From Sporomusa malonica (GTDB taxonomy: Bacteria > Bacillota > Negativicutes > Sporomusales > Sporomusaceae): DNA of 64,000 bases. Both the position numbers and the translations under genes were made by a program. How positions within the stretch are numbered: the stretch's first letter is position 1; each line of letters begins with the position of its first letter. Under the pieces are notes generated by a model. The model saw only the letters and a list, made by a program, of their open reading frames with translations, did not search any database and was not told where the DNA came from. Shown in pieces: positions 16,470 to 24,551 of this stretch. Location: assembly GCF_900176355.1 (NCBI RefSeq), contig NZ_FWXI01000013.1:62001-126000 (forward strand). The letters are read 5' to 3'.

Positions 16470-17804
16470 ATGATCGACCGCGTTCCCCCCCAAAACGTTG
16501 AAGCCGAGCAGTCAGTACTGGGTGCCATGATGATAGAACGGGAAGCTATTTCTAAAGTGTGCGAAATCATAAGGCCGGAAGACTTCTATCGCGAAGCCCA
16601 CCGCCTTATCTATAACGCCATGATGGAGCTGTTTAACAAAAACGATGCCGTCGACCTGGTCACTGTGGTAGAAGTACTGCGGCGGGATGAAAAGCTGGAA
16701 CCAGCTGGCGGCATTGCTTACGTCTCGGCGCTGGCCAACAGCGTCCCGACAGCCGCTAACGTCATGTACCACGCCCGCATTGTGGAAGAAAAGGCCCTGC
16801 TGCGCAACCTGATCAATACAGCCACCCATGTGGCTGGTATGGGCTATGAAGCCAATGAGACAGTGGCTGTCATTATGGATAAGGCCGAAAAAATGATTCT
16901 GGAGGTATCGCAGCGCAAGGCTGGACAGGAGTTTGCCTCAATAAAAAATATCATTTTTGACGTGTTTGATAAAGTTTCTGAGCTTTATTCCTCAAAAGGC
17001 GGTATTACTGGGTTATCAACCGGTTTCAAAGACCTTGACAAGCTGACTTCAGGCTTGCAGCCGTCAGACCTCATCCTGATTGCTGCCCGCCCCAGTATGG
17101 GTAAAACTGCGTTTGTCTTGAACATTGCGCAAAATATTGCCATTAAGGAAAAGTCATCGGTTGCCTTCTTCAGTCTGGAGATGTCCAAAGAACAACTGGT
17201 GCAGCGGATGTTGTGCGCCGAAGCACCGATTGATGCCCAGCGTCTTCGGATCGGCGAACTGGAAAACAACGACTGGGACAAGCTGGTACGCGCCGCTGAC
17301 CGCCTGGCAGCAGCCCCTATCTTTATTGACGACACCGCCGGCATCACGGTTATGGAGATGCGGTCTAAGGCGCGGCGGCTTAAGATTGAACATGACCTAA
17401 AACTCATTATCATAGACTACCTGCAGCTTATGCAAGGCAGTGCAGGCAGTTCCCGCAGCGAAAATCGGCAGCAGGAAATCTCCGAGATCTCCCGCTCTTT
17501 AAAGGCCCTAGCCCGTGAACTCAAAGTGCCAGTTATCGCTTTATCCCAGCTCAGCCGGGGTGTCGAATCCCGTCAGGTTAAGAAGCCTATGCTGAGTGAC
17601 CTCAGAGAATCAGGATCACTTGAGCAGGATGCCGACATTGTTGCCTTTATCTACCGTGAAGATTACTACGAACCTGAAACCGAGCGTAAGAATATTACCG
17701 ATATCATTGTCGCCAAGCACCGTAATGGTCCTGTCGATAGTGTACAGCTCTTTTTCCACAAGCAATTTACCAAATTTAGCGATTTGTCTAAGATGCCTGG
17801 GTAA
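16470..17804 (+). CDS. dnaB: Replicative DNA helicase DnaB
   Basis: Hexameric 5'-3' helicase of the replication fork, 444 residues. N-terminal domain 'VPPQNVEAEQSVLGAMM', RecA-like core with Walker A 'ARPSMGKTAF', Walker B 'LIIIDYLQLM', arginine finger region 'SRGVESRQVKKPMLSDLRESG'. ATG 16470 is chosen because GAGGGAG lies just upstream; GTG 16452 would put the ribosome-binding site inside the gene. No intein. Followed by the first fluoride riboswitch promoter. Confidence 0.97.
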   Translation: MIDRVPPQNVEAEQSVLGAMMIEREAISKVCEIIRPEDFYREAHRLIYNAMMELFNKNDAVDLVTVVEVLRRDEKLEPAGGIAYVSALANSVPTAANVMYHARIVEEKALLRNLINTATHVAGMGYEANETVAVIMDKAEKMILEVSQRKAGQEFASIKNIIFDVFDKVSELYSSKGGITGLSTGFKDLDKLTSGLQPSDLILIAARPSMGKTAFVLNIAQNIAIKEKSSVAFFSLEMSKEQLVQRMLCAEAPIDAQRLRIGELENNDWDKLVRAADRLAAAPIFIDDTAGITVMEMRSKARRLKIEHDLKLIIIDYLQLMQGSAGSSRSENRQQEISEISRSLKALARELKVPVIALSQLSRGVESRQVKKPMLSDLRESGSLEQDADIVAFIYREDYYEPETERKNITDIIVAKHRNGPVDSVQLFFHKQFTKFSDLSKMPG

Positions 17805-17820
17805 GAGGGGAATTCGTGGA

Positions 17821-17943
17821 TTGACCACTTACCTATACGTTGCTATAATAGAATCAATCTATAGGCGATGGAGTTCGCCATTAAATCCGTTATTATGCGG
17901 TGATGACTCCTACTAGTAATTAATATACTAGTAGGAGTTTTTT
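17821..17943 (+). promoter_or_regulatory. Promoter and fluoride (crcB) riboswitch 1 with terminator
   Basis: TTGACC (17821-17826) and TATAAT (17844-17849), 17 bases apart, precede the aptamer (17864 to about 17915). The core 'GGCGATGGAGTTCGCCATTA' followed by TCCG...CGG and 'TGATGACTCCTAC' matches the crcB motif, including the GATGG and TGATG segments and the pairing of GGAGT with ACTCC. The ACTCCTACTAGT strand also pairs with ACTAGTAGGAGT (ends 17935), followed by TTTTTT. Fluoride would stabilise the aptamer and block this terminator, switching on the NifU-like and GGGtGRT genes. Confidence 0.95.
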
Positions 17944-17970
17944 GTTTTATAGCAAGAGAGGAGAGAGAGG

Positions 17971-18663
17971 ATGAACTATTCAACAGAAGTTATACAAATG
18001 TGTACTGTGGCTAAAGGTCCCAATCATGGATCTGCCCCAATCCCGCAAGAAGGGCGATGGGGAAAAGTAAGAGAAGTCAAAGACATAAGCGGCTTAACAC
18101 ATGGTGTGGGTTGGTGTGCACCTCAACAGGGCGCATGCAAGTTAACCGTGAATGTCAAGGACGGCATTATTCAGGAAGCATTAATTGAAACAATTGGCTG
18201 CTCTGGCATGACTCACTCGGCAGCGATGGCGTCGGAAATTCTTCCAGGGAAAACAATTTTGGAGGCGTTAAATACCGATTTGGTCTGTGACGCCATCAAT
18301 ACCGCTATGCGTGAATTATTCCTACAGATTACATATGGCAGAACCCAGACGGCCTTCTCTGAAAACGGATTGCCAGTAGGTGCGGGGCTAGAGGATTTGG
18401 GTAAGGGATTACGAAGCCAAATTGGAACAATGTATGGCACTTTGGACAAAGGGCCTAGATATTTGGAATTGGCGGAAGGGTATGTTACCCGTGTTGCGCT
18501 TGATGAGAATAACGAGATTATTGGCTATCAATTTGTGCATCTCGGAAAAATGATGGAAATGATTGCAAAAGGCATGGATGCCAACCAAGCGTTAAAGAAA
18601 GCCACAGGTCAGTATGGACGGTATGATGAGGCGGCTAAAGTGATTGACCCCAGGCATGAGTAA
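17971..18663 (+). CDS. NifU/IscU-like iron-sulfur scaffold-type protein (fluoride-regulated)
   Basis: 230-residue cytoplasmic protein. The middle part resembles the IscU/NifU N-terminal scaffold ('VGWCAPQQGACKLTVNVKDGIIQEALIETIGCSGMTHSAAMASEILPGKTILEA'), with three cysteines, two of them in positions like the cluster ligands of IscU. The N- and C-terminal parts are specific to the subgroup always paired with GGGtGRT protein. Ribosome-binding site GAGGAGAGAGAGG. It is the first gene behind fluoride riboswitch 1. A role in protecting or rebuilding metal centres under fluoride is inference. Confidence 0.82.
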   Translation: MNYSTEVIQMCTVAKGPNHGSAPIPQEGRWGKVREVKDISGLTHGVGWCAPQQGACKLTVNVKDGIIQEALIETIGCSGMTHSAAMASEILPGKTILEALNTDLVCDAINTAMRELFLQITYGRTQTAFSENGLPVGAGLEDLGKGLRSQIGTMYGTLDKGPRYLELAEGYVTRVALDENNEIIGYQFVHLGKMMEMIAKGMDANQALKKATGQYGRYDEAAKVIDPRHE

Positions 18664-18685
18664 TCCATGGAGGAGATGATAAATA

Positions 18686-19690
18686 ATGATTATGTTTGAA
18701 GGCTATGAACGACGTATCAACAGCATTAATGAAGTGTTGAAAAAGCATGATATAGATTCGCTCGAAGACGTTAAAAGAATTTGTGGTAGCAAAGGAATTG
18801 ACATACATAGTATCGTCAAGGGAATTCAGCCAATTTGCTTTGAAAATGCATGCTGGGCTTATGCGCTAGGAGCAGCAATTGCAATTAAACAAGGCAAAAC
18901 AAAGGCTGCCGATATTGCGTTAGCTTTAGGCGAAGGCTTACAGGCATTTTGTATTCCCGGCTCGGTTGCAGATAATAGGAAAGTTGGATTAGGCCACGGG
19001 AATCTGGCAGCTATGCTCCTAAGAGAGGAAACAAAATGCTTTGCCTTCTTAGCCGGACATGAATCCTTTGCTGCTGCAGAGGGTGCTATTGGCATAGTGA
19101 AGTCCGCAAATAAAGTAAGAATAAATCCGTTGCGCGTTATACTTAATGGCTTGGGAAAAGACGCGGCACAGATTATTTCCCGTGTTAACGGGTTTACATA
19201 TGTGCAAACAAATTATGATTATTATACGAGTACTTTACAGATAGCACGGGAGATTAAGTACTCATCCGGTGAACGGGCTAATGTAAGATGTTATGGTGCA
19301 GATGATGTTATGGAAGGTGTAGCTATTATGGCGATGGAAGAGGTAGATGTATCTATCACCGGTAATTCTACTAATCCAACACGTTTTCAGCATCCGGTAG
19401 CCGGCACCTATAAAAAGGATTGCATAGAAAAAGGCAAAAAATATTTCTCGGTAGCTTCCGGTGGCGGAACTGGAAGAACCCTCCATCCAGATAACATGGC
19501 TTCAGGACCGGCTTCTTATGGTATGACAGATACTATGGGTAGAATGCATTCAGACGCTCAATTTGCGGGTTCATCTTCTGTTCCCGCTCATGTAGAAATG
19601 ATGGGTTTGATTGGGATGGGGAATAACCCCATGGTGGGTGCCAGTGTGGCGGTGGCGGTAGCTGTTGAAGAAGCAACAGGTTTTGATTGA
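18686..19690 (+). CDS. GGGtGRT protein family (fluoride-regulated, function unknown)
   Basis: 334-residue protein named for its conserved motif, seen here as 'SVASGGGTGRTLHPDN'. Other conserved stretches are 'GLGHGNLAAMLLREETKCFAFLAGHESFAAAEGAIGI' (in parts) and 'GADDVMEGVAIMAMEEVDVSITGNSTNPTRFQHP'. No catalytic family is recognisable to me. It is cotranscribed with the NifU-like gene 22 bases upstream (GGAGGAG ribosome-binding site) under the fluoride riboswitch, a pairing known from other anaerobes. The second promoter's -35 box overlaps its stop codon. Confidence 0.85.
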   Translation: MIMFEGYERRINSINEVLKKHDIDSLEDVKRICGSKGIDIHSIVKGIQPICFENACWAYALGAAIAIKQGKTKAADIALALGEGLQAFCIPGSVADNRKVGLGHGNLAAMLLREETKCFAFLAGHESFAAAEGAIGIVKSANKVRINPLRVILNGLGKDAAQIISRVNGFTYVQTNYDYYTSTLQIAREIKYSSGERANVRCYGADDVMEGVAIMAMEEVDVSITGNSTNPTRFQHPVAGTYKKDCIEKGKKYFSVASGGGTGRTLHPDNMASGPASYGMTDTMGRMHSDAQFAGSSSVPAHVEMMGLIGMGNNPMVGASVAVAVAVEEATGFD

Positions 19691-19816
19691 CATATGTTGG
19701 GAATAATTGCTATAATCGAGTCATAATTGATGTTTGGGGCGATGGAGTTCGCCATTAAATCCGTAAACAGGCGGTGATGACTCCTACCAGGTAGCTGGTA
19801 GGAGTCTGTTTTTTTT
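19687..19816 (+). promoter_or_regulatory. Promoter and fluoride (crcB) riboswitch 2 with terminator
   Basis: TTGACA (19687-19692) and TATAAT (19711-19716), 18 bases apart, precede a second crcB aptamer (19738 to about 19788). Its first 20 core bases are identical to riboswitch 1. The expression platform is a 12-bp perfect stem GACTCCTACCAG/CTGGTAGGAGTC (19779-19806) with a GTAG loop and a T8 tail. This makes a second, independent fluoride-responsive transcript for the antiporter operon. Confidence 0.95.
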
Positions 19817-19844
19817 GGTCAGAAATCTAATAAAGGGAGTGGGT

Positions 19845-21044
19845 GTGTTGGAGCAAAACTTTTTAGTGGCGACCGAGTGGCTTTTATTGGCGTTTGCAGC
19901 TAGTATTCTATCCATCAGGCTAGGAATTTCAGTGGCGCTCATGGAGATTGCCGTGGGCGTTATCGGTGGTAATGTCCTGCAAATCGAGATTACATCCTGG
20001 GTGAATTTTCTTGCAGGGTTTGGTGCTGTAGTTCTAACTTTTCTAGCTGGAGCCGAGATTGACCCGGAAAGTATGAAAGCAAATTTAAAAGAAAGCGTGT
20101 CAATTGGCTTATTATCTTTCTTATTACCGTTTCTCGGAGGGATGGCGTTTGCGTATTACGTTTTTGGTTGGGACAGCAATGCGTCTAAAATAGCCGGTAT
20201 CGCTTTATCCACTACTTCGGTAGCGGTAGTGTATGCTGTAATGGTGGAAAGCGGGCTTTCTTCAACGCGGTTAGGTCAGGCTATTTTAGCCGCGTGTTTT
20301 ATTACCGACCTTGGCACAGTTTTAGCATTAGGTATACTCTTTACAGGATTTTCAATGAAGGTAGTTTGGTTTACCGTTATTCTCATCGCAGTTGTGCTTT
20401 TTATCACTCCAGTAGCGGCTAAAATTTTTGAATGGTATGGCGGACGCGTAAGTGAGCCAGAGATTAAATTCATTTTTCTTACCCTGCTTGCGCTTGCTTA
20501 TTTGGCTGTAACCAGTGGCAGTGAAGCAGTTTTACCTGCTTATATCATTGGGATGGCTATGGCTGGATTTTTCATGCGCCACAAGGAGACGTTGCACAAA
20601 ATGCGGGCCATTATCTTTGCCACTTTTACGCCGTTTTATTTTATTAAAGCTGGAGCCTTGGTGTCTTTTAACGCGTTATACACAATGGCTGGCGCAATCT
20701 TATGTTTTCTCATAGTTAAGATAGTGGCAAAATTTATTGGCGTTTTGCCAACTACCAAGTATTTCAGCTATGGAAGGAGAGCCGGGATATATACTACACT
20801 GCTTATGAGTACCGGCCTAACCTTTGGAACTATTTCAGCGCTTTACGGGTTGGCAAACAACTATATTGACAAAAGTCAGTACAGTGCATTGGTGGCTGCA
20901 GTAATTTTGAGCGCCGTTATCCCTACCTTTATTGCCCAAAAGTGGTTCTTCCCAGTTCCGGGAGTAGAGGAGAGCTCTAGCCTCTCATTAGTAACGGAAA
21001 ATTGCAGTTTGGAAAGGAGTGCGGGAAATGAATGCAAAGACTGA
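19845..21044 (+). CDS. Cation:proton antiporter, CPA2/Kef-like (fluoride-regulated)
   Basis: About 399 residues with 11-12 hydrophobic segments, from 'WLLLAFAASILSIRLGI' to 'VILSAVIPTFIAQKWFF'. The 'GFGAVVLTFLAGAEIDPESM' segment and 'SVAVVYAVMVESGL...FITDLGTVLALG' (with the ion-site Asp in 'ITDLG') are typical of the CPA2 Na+/H+ exchanger core. No TrkA-N domain follows. GTG 19845 (or TTG 19848) is chosen for the GGGAG site upstream. Fluoride enters cells as HF and releases protons, so a proton-coupled exchanger fits this regulon. The transported ion cannot be read from sequence. Confidence 0.88.
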   Translation: MLEQNFLVATEWLLLAFAASILSIRLGISVALMEIAVGVIGGNVLQIEITSWVNFLAGFGAVVLTFLAGAEIDPESMKANLKESVSIGLLSFLLPFLGGMAFAYYVFGWDSNASKIAGIALSTTSVAVVYAVMVESGLSSTRLGQAILAACFITDLGTVLALGILFTGFSMKVVWFTVILIAVVLFITPVAAKIFEWYGGRVSEPEIKFIFLTLLALAYLAVTSGSEAVLPAYIIGMAMAGFFMRHKETLHKMRAIIFATFTPFYFIKAGALVSFNALYTMAGAILCFLIVKIVAKFIGVLPTTKYFSYGRRAGIYTTLLMSTGLTFGTISALYGLANNYIDKSQYSALVAAVILSAVIPTFIAQKWFFPVPGVEESSSLSLVTENCSLERSAGNECKD

Positions 21045-21462
21045 TGTAAAGAATATTGTGCTAGCTTATGATGGGTCCAAGGGAAGTCAGCAGGCTTTGG
21101 AATGGGTGGTAACACTGGCACGGCAATTGGGGGCAAAAGTTACGGTAGTGACCGTTGTTAAACCACCGGAATATAGCCCAACTATTGATGAAGTGGATGA
21201 GTTTTATGCTGATGGGGAAAGGCATTACCAACCGCTTTTAACCAAGGTTGTCGAATTTGGCCTTGAGCAAGGATTAACTATTAAGACAGAGATATTACGA
21301 GGCCATCCGGCAGAAAGTATTGTGAAATATGCTTATGACCAAAAGGCAGACCTTATTGTCACCGGTACACGGGGGATGGGCGGATTTAAAAGTCTTATTA
21401 TTGGCAGTGTAGCGCAAAAAGTGGTGACTTATTCGAAAGTGCCTGTCCTAGTGGTAAAGTAA
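21028..21462 (+). CDS. Universal stress protein, UspA family
   Basis: 144-residue single-domain Usp. It has the ATP-binding signature G-x2-G-x9-G-S ('GTRGMGGFKSLIIGSVAQ') and the N-terminal 'VLAYDGSKGSQQALEW'. ATG 21028 lies 7 bases after AAAGGAG; the gene overlaps the antiporter end by 17 bases, so it is cotranscribed and controlled by fluoride riboswitch 2. UspA genes are known companions of fluoride riboswitches. Confidence 0.93.
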   Translation: MNAKTDVKNIVLAYDGSKGSQQALEWVVTLARQLGAKVTVVTVVKPPEYSPTIDEVDEFYADGERHYQPLLTKVVEFGLEQGLTIKTEILRGHPAESIVKYAYDQKADLIVTGTRGMGGFKSLIIGSVAQKVVTYSKVPVLVVK

Positions 21463-21484
21463 AACTGAATAAGGTGGGAAAGCG

Positions 21485-21859
21485 ATGCCCAAAATTGCAA
21501 GTAAGGCGAAACGGTTACGCATATATATTGGAGAATCTGACCGCTGGAAGCGACGTCCTTTATACAATGCTATTGTAGAAAAAGCAAAAGAATTAGATTT
21601 AGCAGGAGCCACAGTATTTCGTGGCCTTATGGGCTATGGAGCCAATAGCCGGATACATACGGCAAGTATTGTTGATTTGTCAAGTGACTTACCGATTCTG
21701 GTTGAAATCGTTGATAGTGAAGAATATATAAATAAATTAATGCCTTATCTGGATGAGATGCTGCAGGAAGGTTTAGTCATTATAGATGACATAGAGGTAA
21801 TAAAATACGGAAAAACAACGCCGAAACGTAATGTGAAAACTCCTGTCTCTGATTTGTGA
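21485..21859 (+). CDS. DUF190 family protein (fluoride operon)
   Basis: 124-residue protein of the DUF190 family ('LRIYIGESDRWKRRPLYNAIVEKAKELDLAGATVFRGLMGYG' in parts; 'SDLPILVEIVDSEEYINKLMPYLDEML'). The fold resembles PII-like nucleotide-binding proteins and the gene is often next to crcB or other fluoride genes. Last gene of the operon; the terminator stem begins inside its coding end. A sensory or regulatory role for ion transport is inferred from the family only. Confidence 0.9.
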   Translation: MPKIASKAKRLRIYIGESDRWKRRPLYNAIVEKAKELDLAGATVFRGLMGYGANSRIHTASIVDLSSDLPILVEIVDSEEYINKLMPYLDEMLQEGLVIIDDIEVIKYGKTTPKRNVKTPVSDL

Positions 21860-21876
21860 GAGACAGGAGTTTTATT
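21838..21876 (+). terminator. Intrinsic terminator of the fluoride operon
   Basis: AACTCCTGTCTCT pairs with AGAGACAGGAGTT across a short loop, followed by TTTATTTT. The stem includes the DUF190 stop codon region. Confidence 0.93.
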
Positions 21877-21884
21877 TTCCTGTA

Positions 21885-21962
21885 AGAAAGTATAACTTTC
21901 CGTCTGGATAAGGGCAACATCGGCTTCCGCTTTCGCCAAGGCTCGGCGCAAGCCGTGTTTTC
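21885..21962. repeat. Possible dispersed intergenic element
   Basis: This stretch holds 'CATCGGCTTCC' and an imperfect stem built from GCCAAGGCTCGGCGCAAGCC. A related 'GCATCGGCTTCCTTAGCCGTG' occurs at 44330-44350 before tRNA-Gly. The similarity is partial, so a shared repeat family is only a suspicion. Confidence 0.3.
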
Positions 21963-22016
21963 TTTATTGTCAAGTATGATATAATTTCCTGGAAGGATAT
22001 GTATAGGAGGTATGTC

Positions 22017-22451
22017 ATGCTGTATTATTTGACTGTAGGACTAACGATCATTTCAAGTATACTATATCATGTATTTTTAAAAGTAACCCCAGCAAATATA
22101 AATCCCCTGATTTCTCTTGCGATTACCTATTTGACTGCCAGCATTGTAACTTTATTGATGGTTCCTTTCTATCCTGGAGACAAACTGATTTCCTTTATTG
22201 GTAGTTTGAGGGAGTTAAACTGGGCTAGTTATGCGTTGGGATTTGCCATTGTCGGACTGGAAGTGGGAACATTACTAGCCTATCGCGCTGGGTGGAATAT
22301 AAGCCTGTTTAATATTGTGGCAAGCACTACGGTTACTGTACTATTAATCCCTATTGGCTTATTGTACTTTAAAGAGAGTTTGACAAATACCACAATTGCT
22401 GGACTGGTGTTTTGTCTTATTGGACTTATTCTTATCAATTATAGAGGGTAA
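22017..22451 (+). CDS. EamA/SMR-like small membrane transporter
   Basis: 144-residue hydrophobic protein with four to five membrane segments ('LYYLTVGLTIISSILYHVFLK' to 'TTIAGLVFCLIGLILINYRG'). It looks like a half-size EamA (drug/metabolite transporter) protein, which would act as a dimer. ATG 22017 follows AGGAGG closely; the in-frame ATG 21999 has no ribosome-binding site. A TATGATATAAT-rich stretch upstream (21975-21985) may be its promoter. Substrate unknown. Confidence 0.78.
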   Translation: MLYYLTVGLTIISSILYHVFLKVTPANINPLISLAITYLTASIVTLLMVPFYPGDKLISFIGSLRELNWASYALGFAIVGLEVGTLLAYRAGWNISLFNIVASTTVTVLLIPIGLLYFKESLTNTTIAGLVFCLIGLILINYRG

Positions 22452-22471
22452 GCTAAGGCACATGGCTTATT

Positions 22472-22589
22472 TTAGGGCCTGTCCGGTACTTTCGGCCAGA
22501 GCAAGGAGTTCTGGCTGGGTGTTGATTGCGTCTTCCTGCGCTAGCACGTCAGCGACGATATTTTGAATCGATAAGGTGATTCCTTGAAT
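22472..22589 (-). pseudogene. Possible remnant of a minus-strand gene end (chemoreceptor-like tail)
   Basis: Read on the minus strand, this intergenic stretch is open to a TAA and would encode '...SIQNIVADVLAQEDAINTQ' and 'PELLALAESTGQALK'. This looks like the C-terminal coiled coil of a methyl-accepting chemotaxis protein. There is no start or upstream domain. I treat it as a decayed fragment with low certainty. Confidence 0.3.
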
Positions 22590-22701
22590 TTGTTAACTAT
22601 TTCTTTATTTGTTTTTAATTACCTATAATGGCAGGAAATTACTGAATGAATGTATAATAGTATTAGCATCCTGCTGTGAGGCAGCCAAGAAGGAGTGCGC
22701 T

Positions 22702-24291
22702 GTGAATTATAAATTTACCGACCTTATCGATATTGCTAAGCTCCAGTCGCTTATGGAAGCTTTCTTTAAAATATCTAATATTCCAACTGGCATATTAGAT
22801 GATGAAGGAAATGTACTAGTCGCTGTTGGCTGGCGTGACATTTGCCGGCAGTTCCATAGACAATGCCCTGCAAGCGAAAGGGTGTGTCGTGAAAGTGATA
22901 ACTGTATTAAGGATTTTATTGGACAAGCCGGTTCATATACTAGTTACACTTGTACTAATGGCCTCATTGAGGCCGCAGCCCCAGTAATTATTGCAGGACA
23001 CCATCTGGCGACTATTATGCAAGGACAGTTTTTCTGGGAGAACCCTGATATAGACTATTTCCGTAAACAGGCACAAAGATATGGATTTGATGAAAAAAAA
23101 TACCTGGATGCCTTAGACCAGGTTCCTATATATTCGAAGGATAAACTTGATTCTATTATGAAATTTAATATTGAATTGGCAGCGATACTTACTGAACTTG
23201 GCCTGAAGCGGCTTCAGGAGATCGAGTTACAGGCCAAACAACGTGAGGAAAGTGATCTTCAGCTGTTTTGGATTTTTGATAGTATCCCGAATATTGCAAT
23301 TCAAAGCTGGGATGCGTCTGGGAAAGTACTGTATTGGAATAAATTTTCCGAGCAGCTCTATGGTTATACGACTGAAGAAGCCATTGGCAAGCATATTAGT
23401 CAGCTTTTTATAGATGAAAGCTCTGATTGTGTATTGAAAAAAATTTGGGATAGGGTACATAGTACTAAGAAATTATATGGCCCCGAAGAGATAGAATTAA
23501 AGGGGAGAGATGGCGTTCAAAGGGTGGTTTATTCTACGATCTTCCCAATCAAGCTTTCGCGGGGCAGCGAATTTGTTTGCATGGATGTCGATGTTACAGA
23601 ACAAAGAAAAATACAAAAAGAAATGATGCGCCTCGACCGGCTTCACCTCGTTGGAGAAATGGCAGCAAGTATTGGCCATGAAGTACGAAATCCTTTGACC
23701 ACGGTAAGAGGCTATTTGCAAATTTTGCATAGAAAGCCCGAGTTTGATGAATATGCAGAGCGTTTCGAAGTAATGATTGAAGAAATTGACAGGGCGAATC
23801 AAATTATTACAGAATTTCTATCCTTAGCTCGCAATAAACTGGTGGATAAACAAATGCAGTGTTTAAATCGCGTCATCAGCCCGCTAATGCCCCTCATCAA
23901 TGCAGATGCGGTAAAAAACAATGTTGTTATCAATTTTTCCCTAGGCAATATTCCGGAAATTTTGCTAGATACTAAAGAGATACGCCAGTTGTTGTTGAAT
24001 TTTGTAAGAAACGGAATAGAGGCAATGCCTAAGGGCGGGGTTCTGAATGTTGCAACCTCGCAAGAACGATCTGAGGTCATATTGAAGGTAACAGATAATG
24101 GAGAAGGCATACCTAAACAGGTACTTGAAAAGTTAGGAACTCCGTTTGTTTCAACAAAAGACCAAGGAACAGGCCTAGGTTTAGCCGTAAGCTATAGCAT
24201 AGCGCAGCGGCACCAGGCCAAGATTGAAATTACATCTGGTGATTGCGGTACTACCGCGACGATAAGGTTTCCTATACCCGTACATCACTAA
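22702..24291 (+). CDS. Sensor histidine kinase with PocR and PAS domains
   Basis: 529-residue, apparently soluble kinase. Residues about 1-175 are a PocR domain (Cys-rich ligand-binding domain: 'CRQFHRQCPASERVCRESDNC'). PAS follows at about 195-305 ('PNIAIQSWDASGKVLYWNKFSEQLYGYTTEEAIG'), then HisKA with phospho-His in 'SIGHEVRNPLTTVRGYL' and an HATPase with 'NFVRNGIEAMP', 'DNGEGIP' and 'GTGLGLAVS'. The GTG start is chosen for AAGGAG 7 bases upstream. No response regulator is adjacent, so its target is unknown. PocR domains often sense small hydrocarbon derivatives such as 1,3-propanediol, which may fit the dha genes downstream; that link is inference. Confidence 0.88.
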   Translation: MNYKFTDLIDIAKLQSLMEAFFKISNIPTGILDDEGNVLVAVGWRDICRQFHRQCPASERVCRESDNCIKDFIGQAGSYTSYTCTNGLIEAAAPVIIAGHHLATIMQGQFFWENPDIDYFRKQAQRYGFDEKKYLDALDQVPIYSKDKLDSIMKFNIELAAILTELGLKRLQEIELQAKQREESDLQLFWIFDSIPNIAIQSWDASGKVLYWNKFSEQLYGYTTEEAIGKHISQLFIDESSDCVLKKIWDRVHSTKKLYGPEEIELKGRDGVQRVVYSTIFPIKLSRGSEFVCMDVDVTEQRKIQKEMMRLDRLHLVGEMAASIGHEVRNPLTTVRGYLQILHRKPEFDEYAERFEVMIEEIDRANQIITEFLSLARNKLVDKQMQCLNRVISPLMPLINADAVKNNVVINFSLGNIPEILLDTKEIRQLLLNFVRNGIEAMPKGGVLNVATSQERSEVILKVTDNGEGIPKQVLEKLGTPFVSTKDQGTGLGLAVSYSIAQRHQAKIEITSGDCGTTATIRFPIPVHH

Positions 24292-24311
24292 AAGATGATA
24301 AGGACTATGGT

Positions 24312-24357
24312 AAACAGACTTAACTTCTCTATTTATTGAGTTAAGTCTGTTTTTTTG
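24312..24357 (+). terminator. Intrinsic terminator after the PocR kinase gene
   Basis: AAACAGACTTAAC pairs with GTTAAGTCTGTTT, followed by a T-run. Confidence 0.92.
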
Positions 24358-24551
24358 CAATAGCGGGGCTTCAGACAAGTTGCGACTAAGTCCTAATATA
24401 TGTTGGTCCTGAAAATTTTTCCATGAAAAATCGCAGTAATAAGACATAACGAGCTTGCGGTAGAAGGATTTTGCGAAGATCGCGCTAATAGCATAAGGTA
24501 AGGAATTATATCGTGTTGATGCTTGCAGCTTAATAGAATTGGGGTGACGCA

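Noticed and set aside
22609..22701. Upstream extension of the PocR kinase to TTG 22609
   Set aside because: No ribosome-binding site and a non-conserved extension; GTG 22702 has AAGGAG at ideal spacing.
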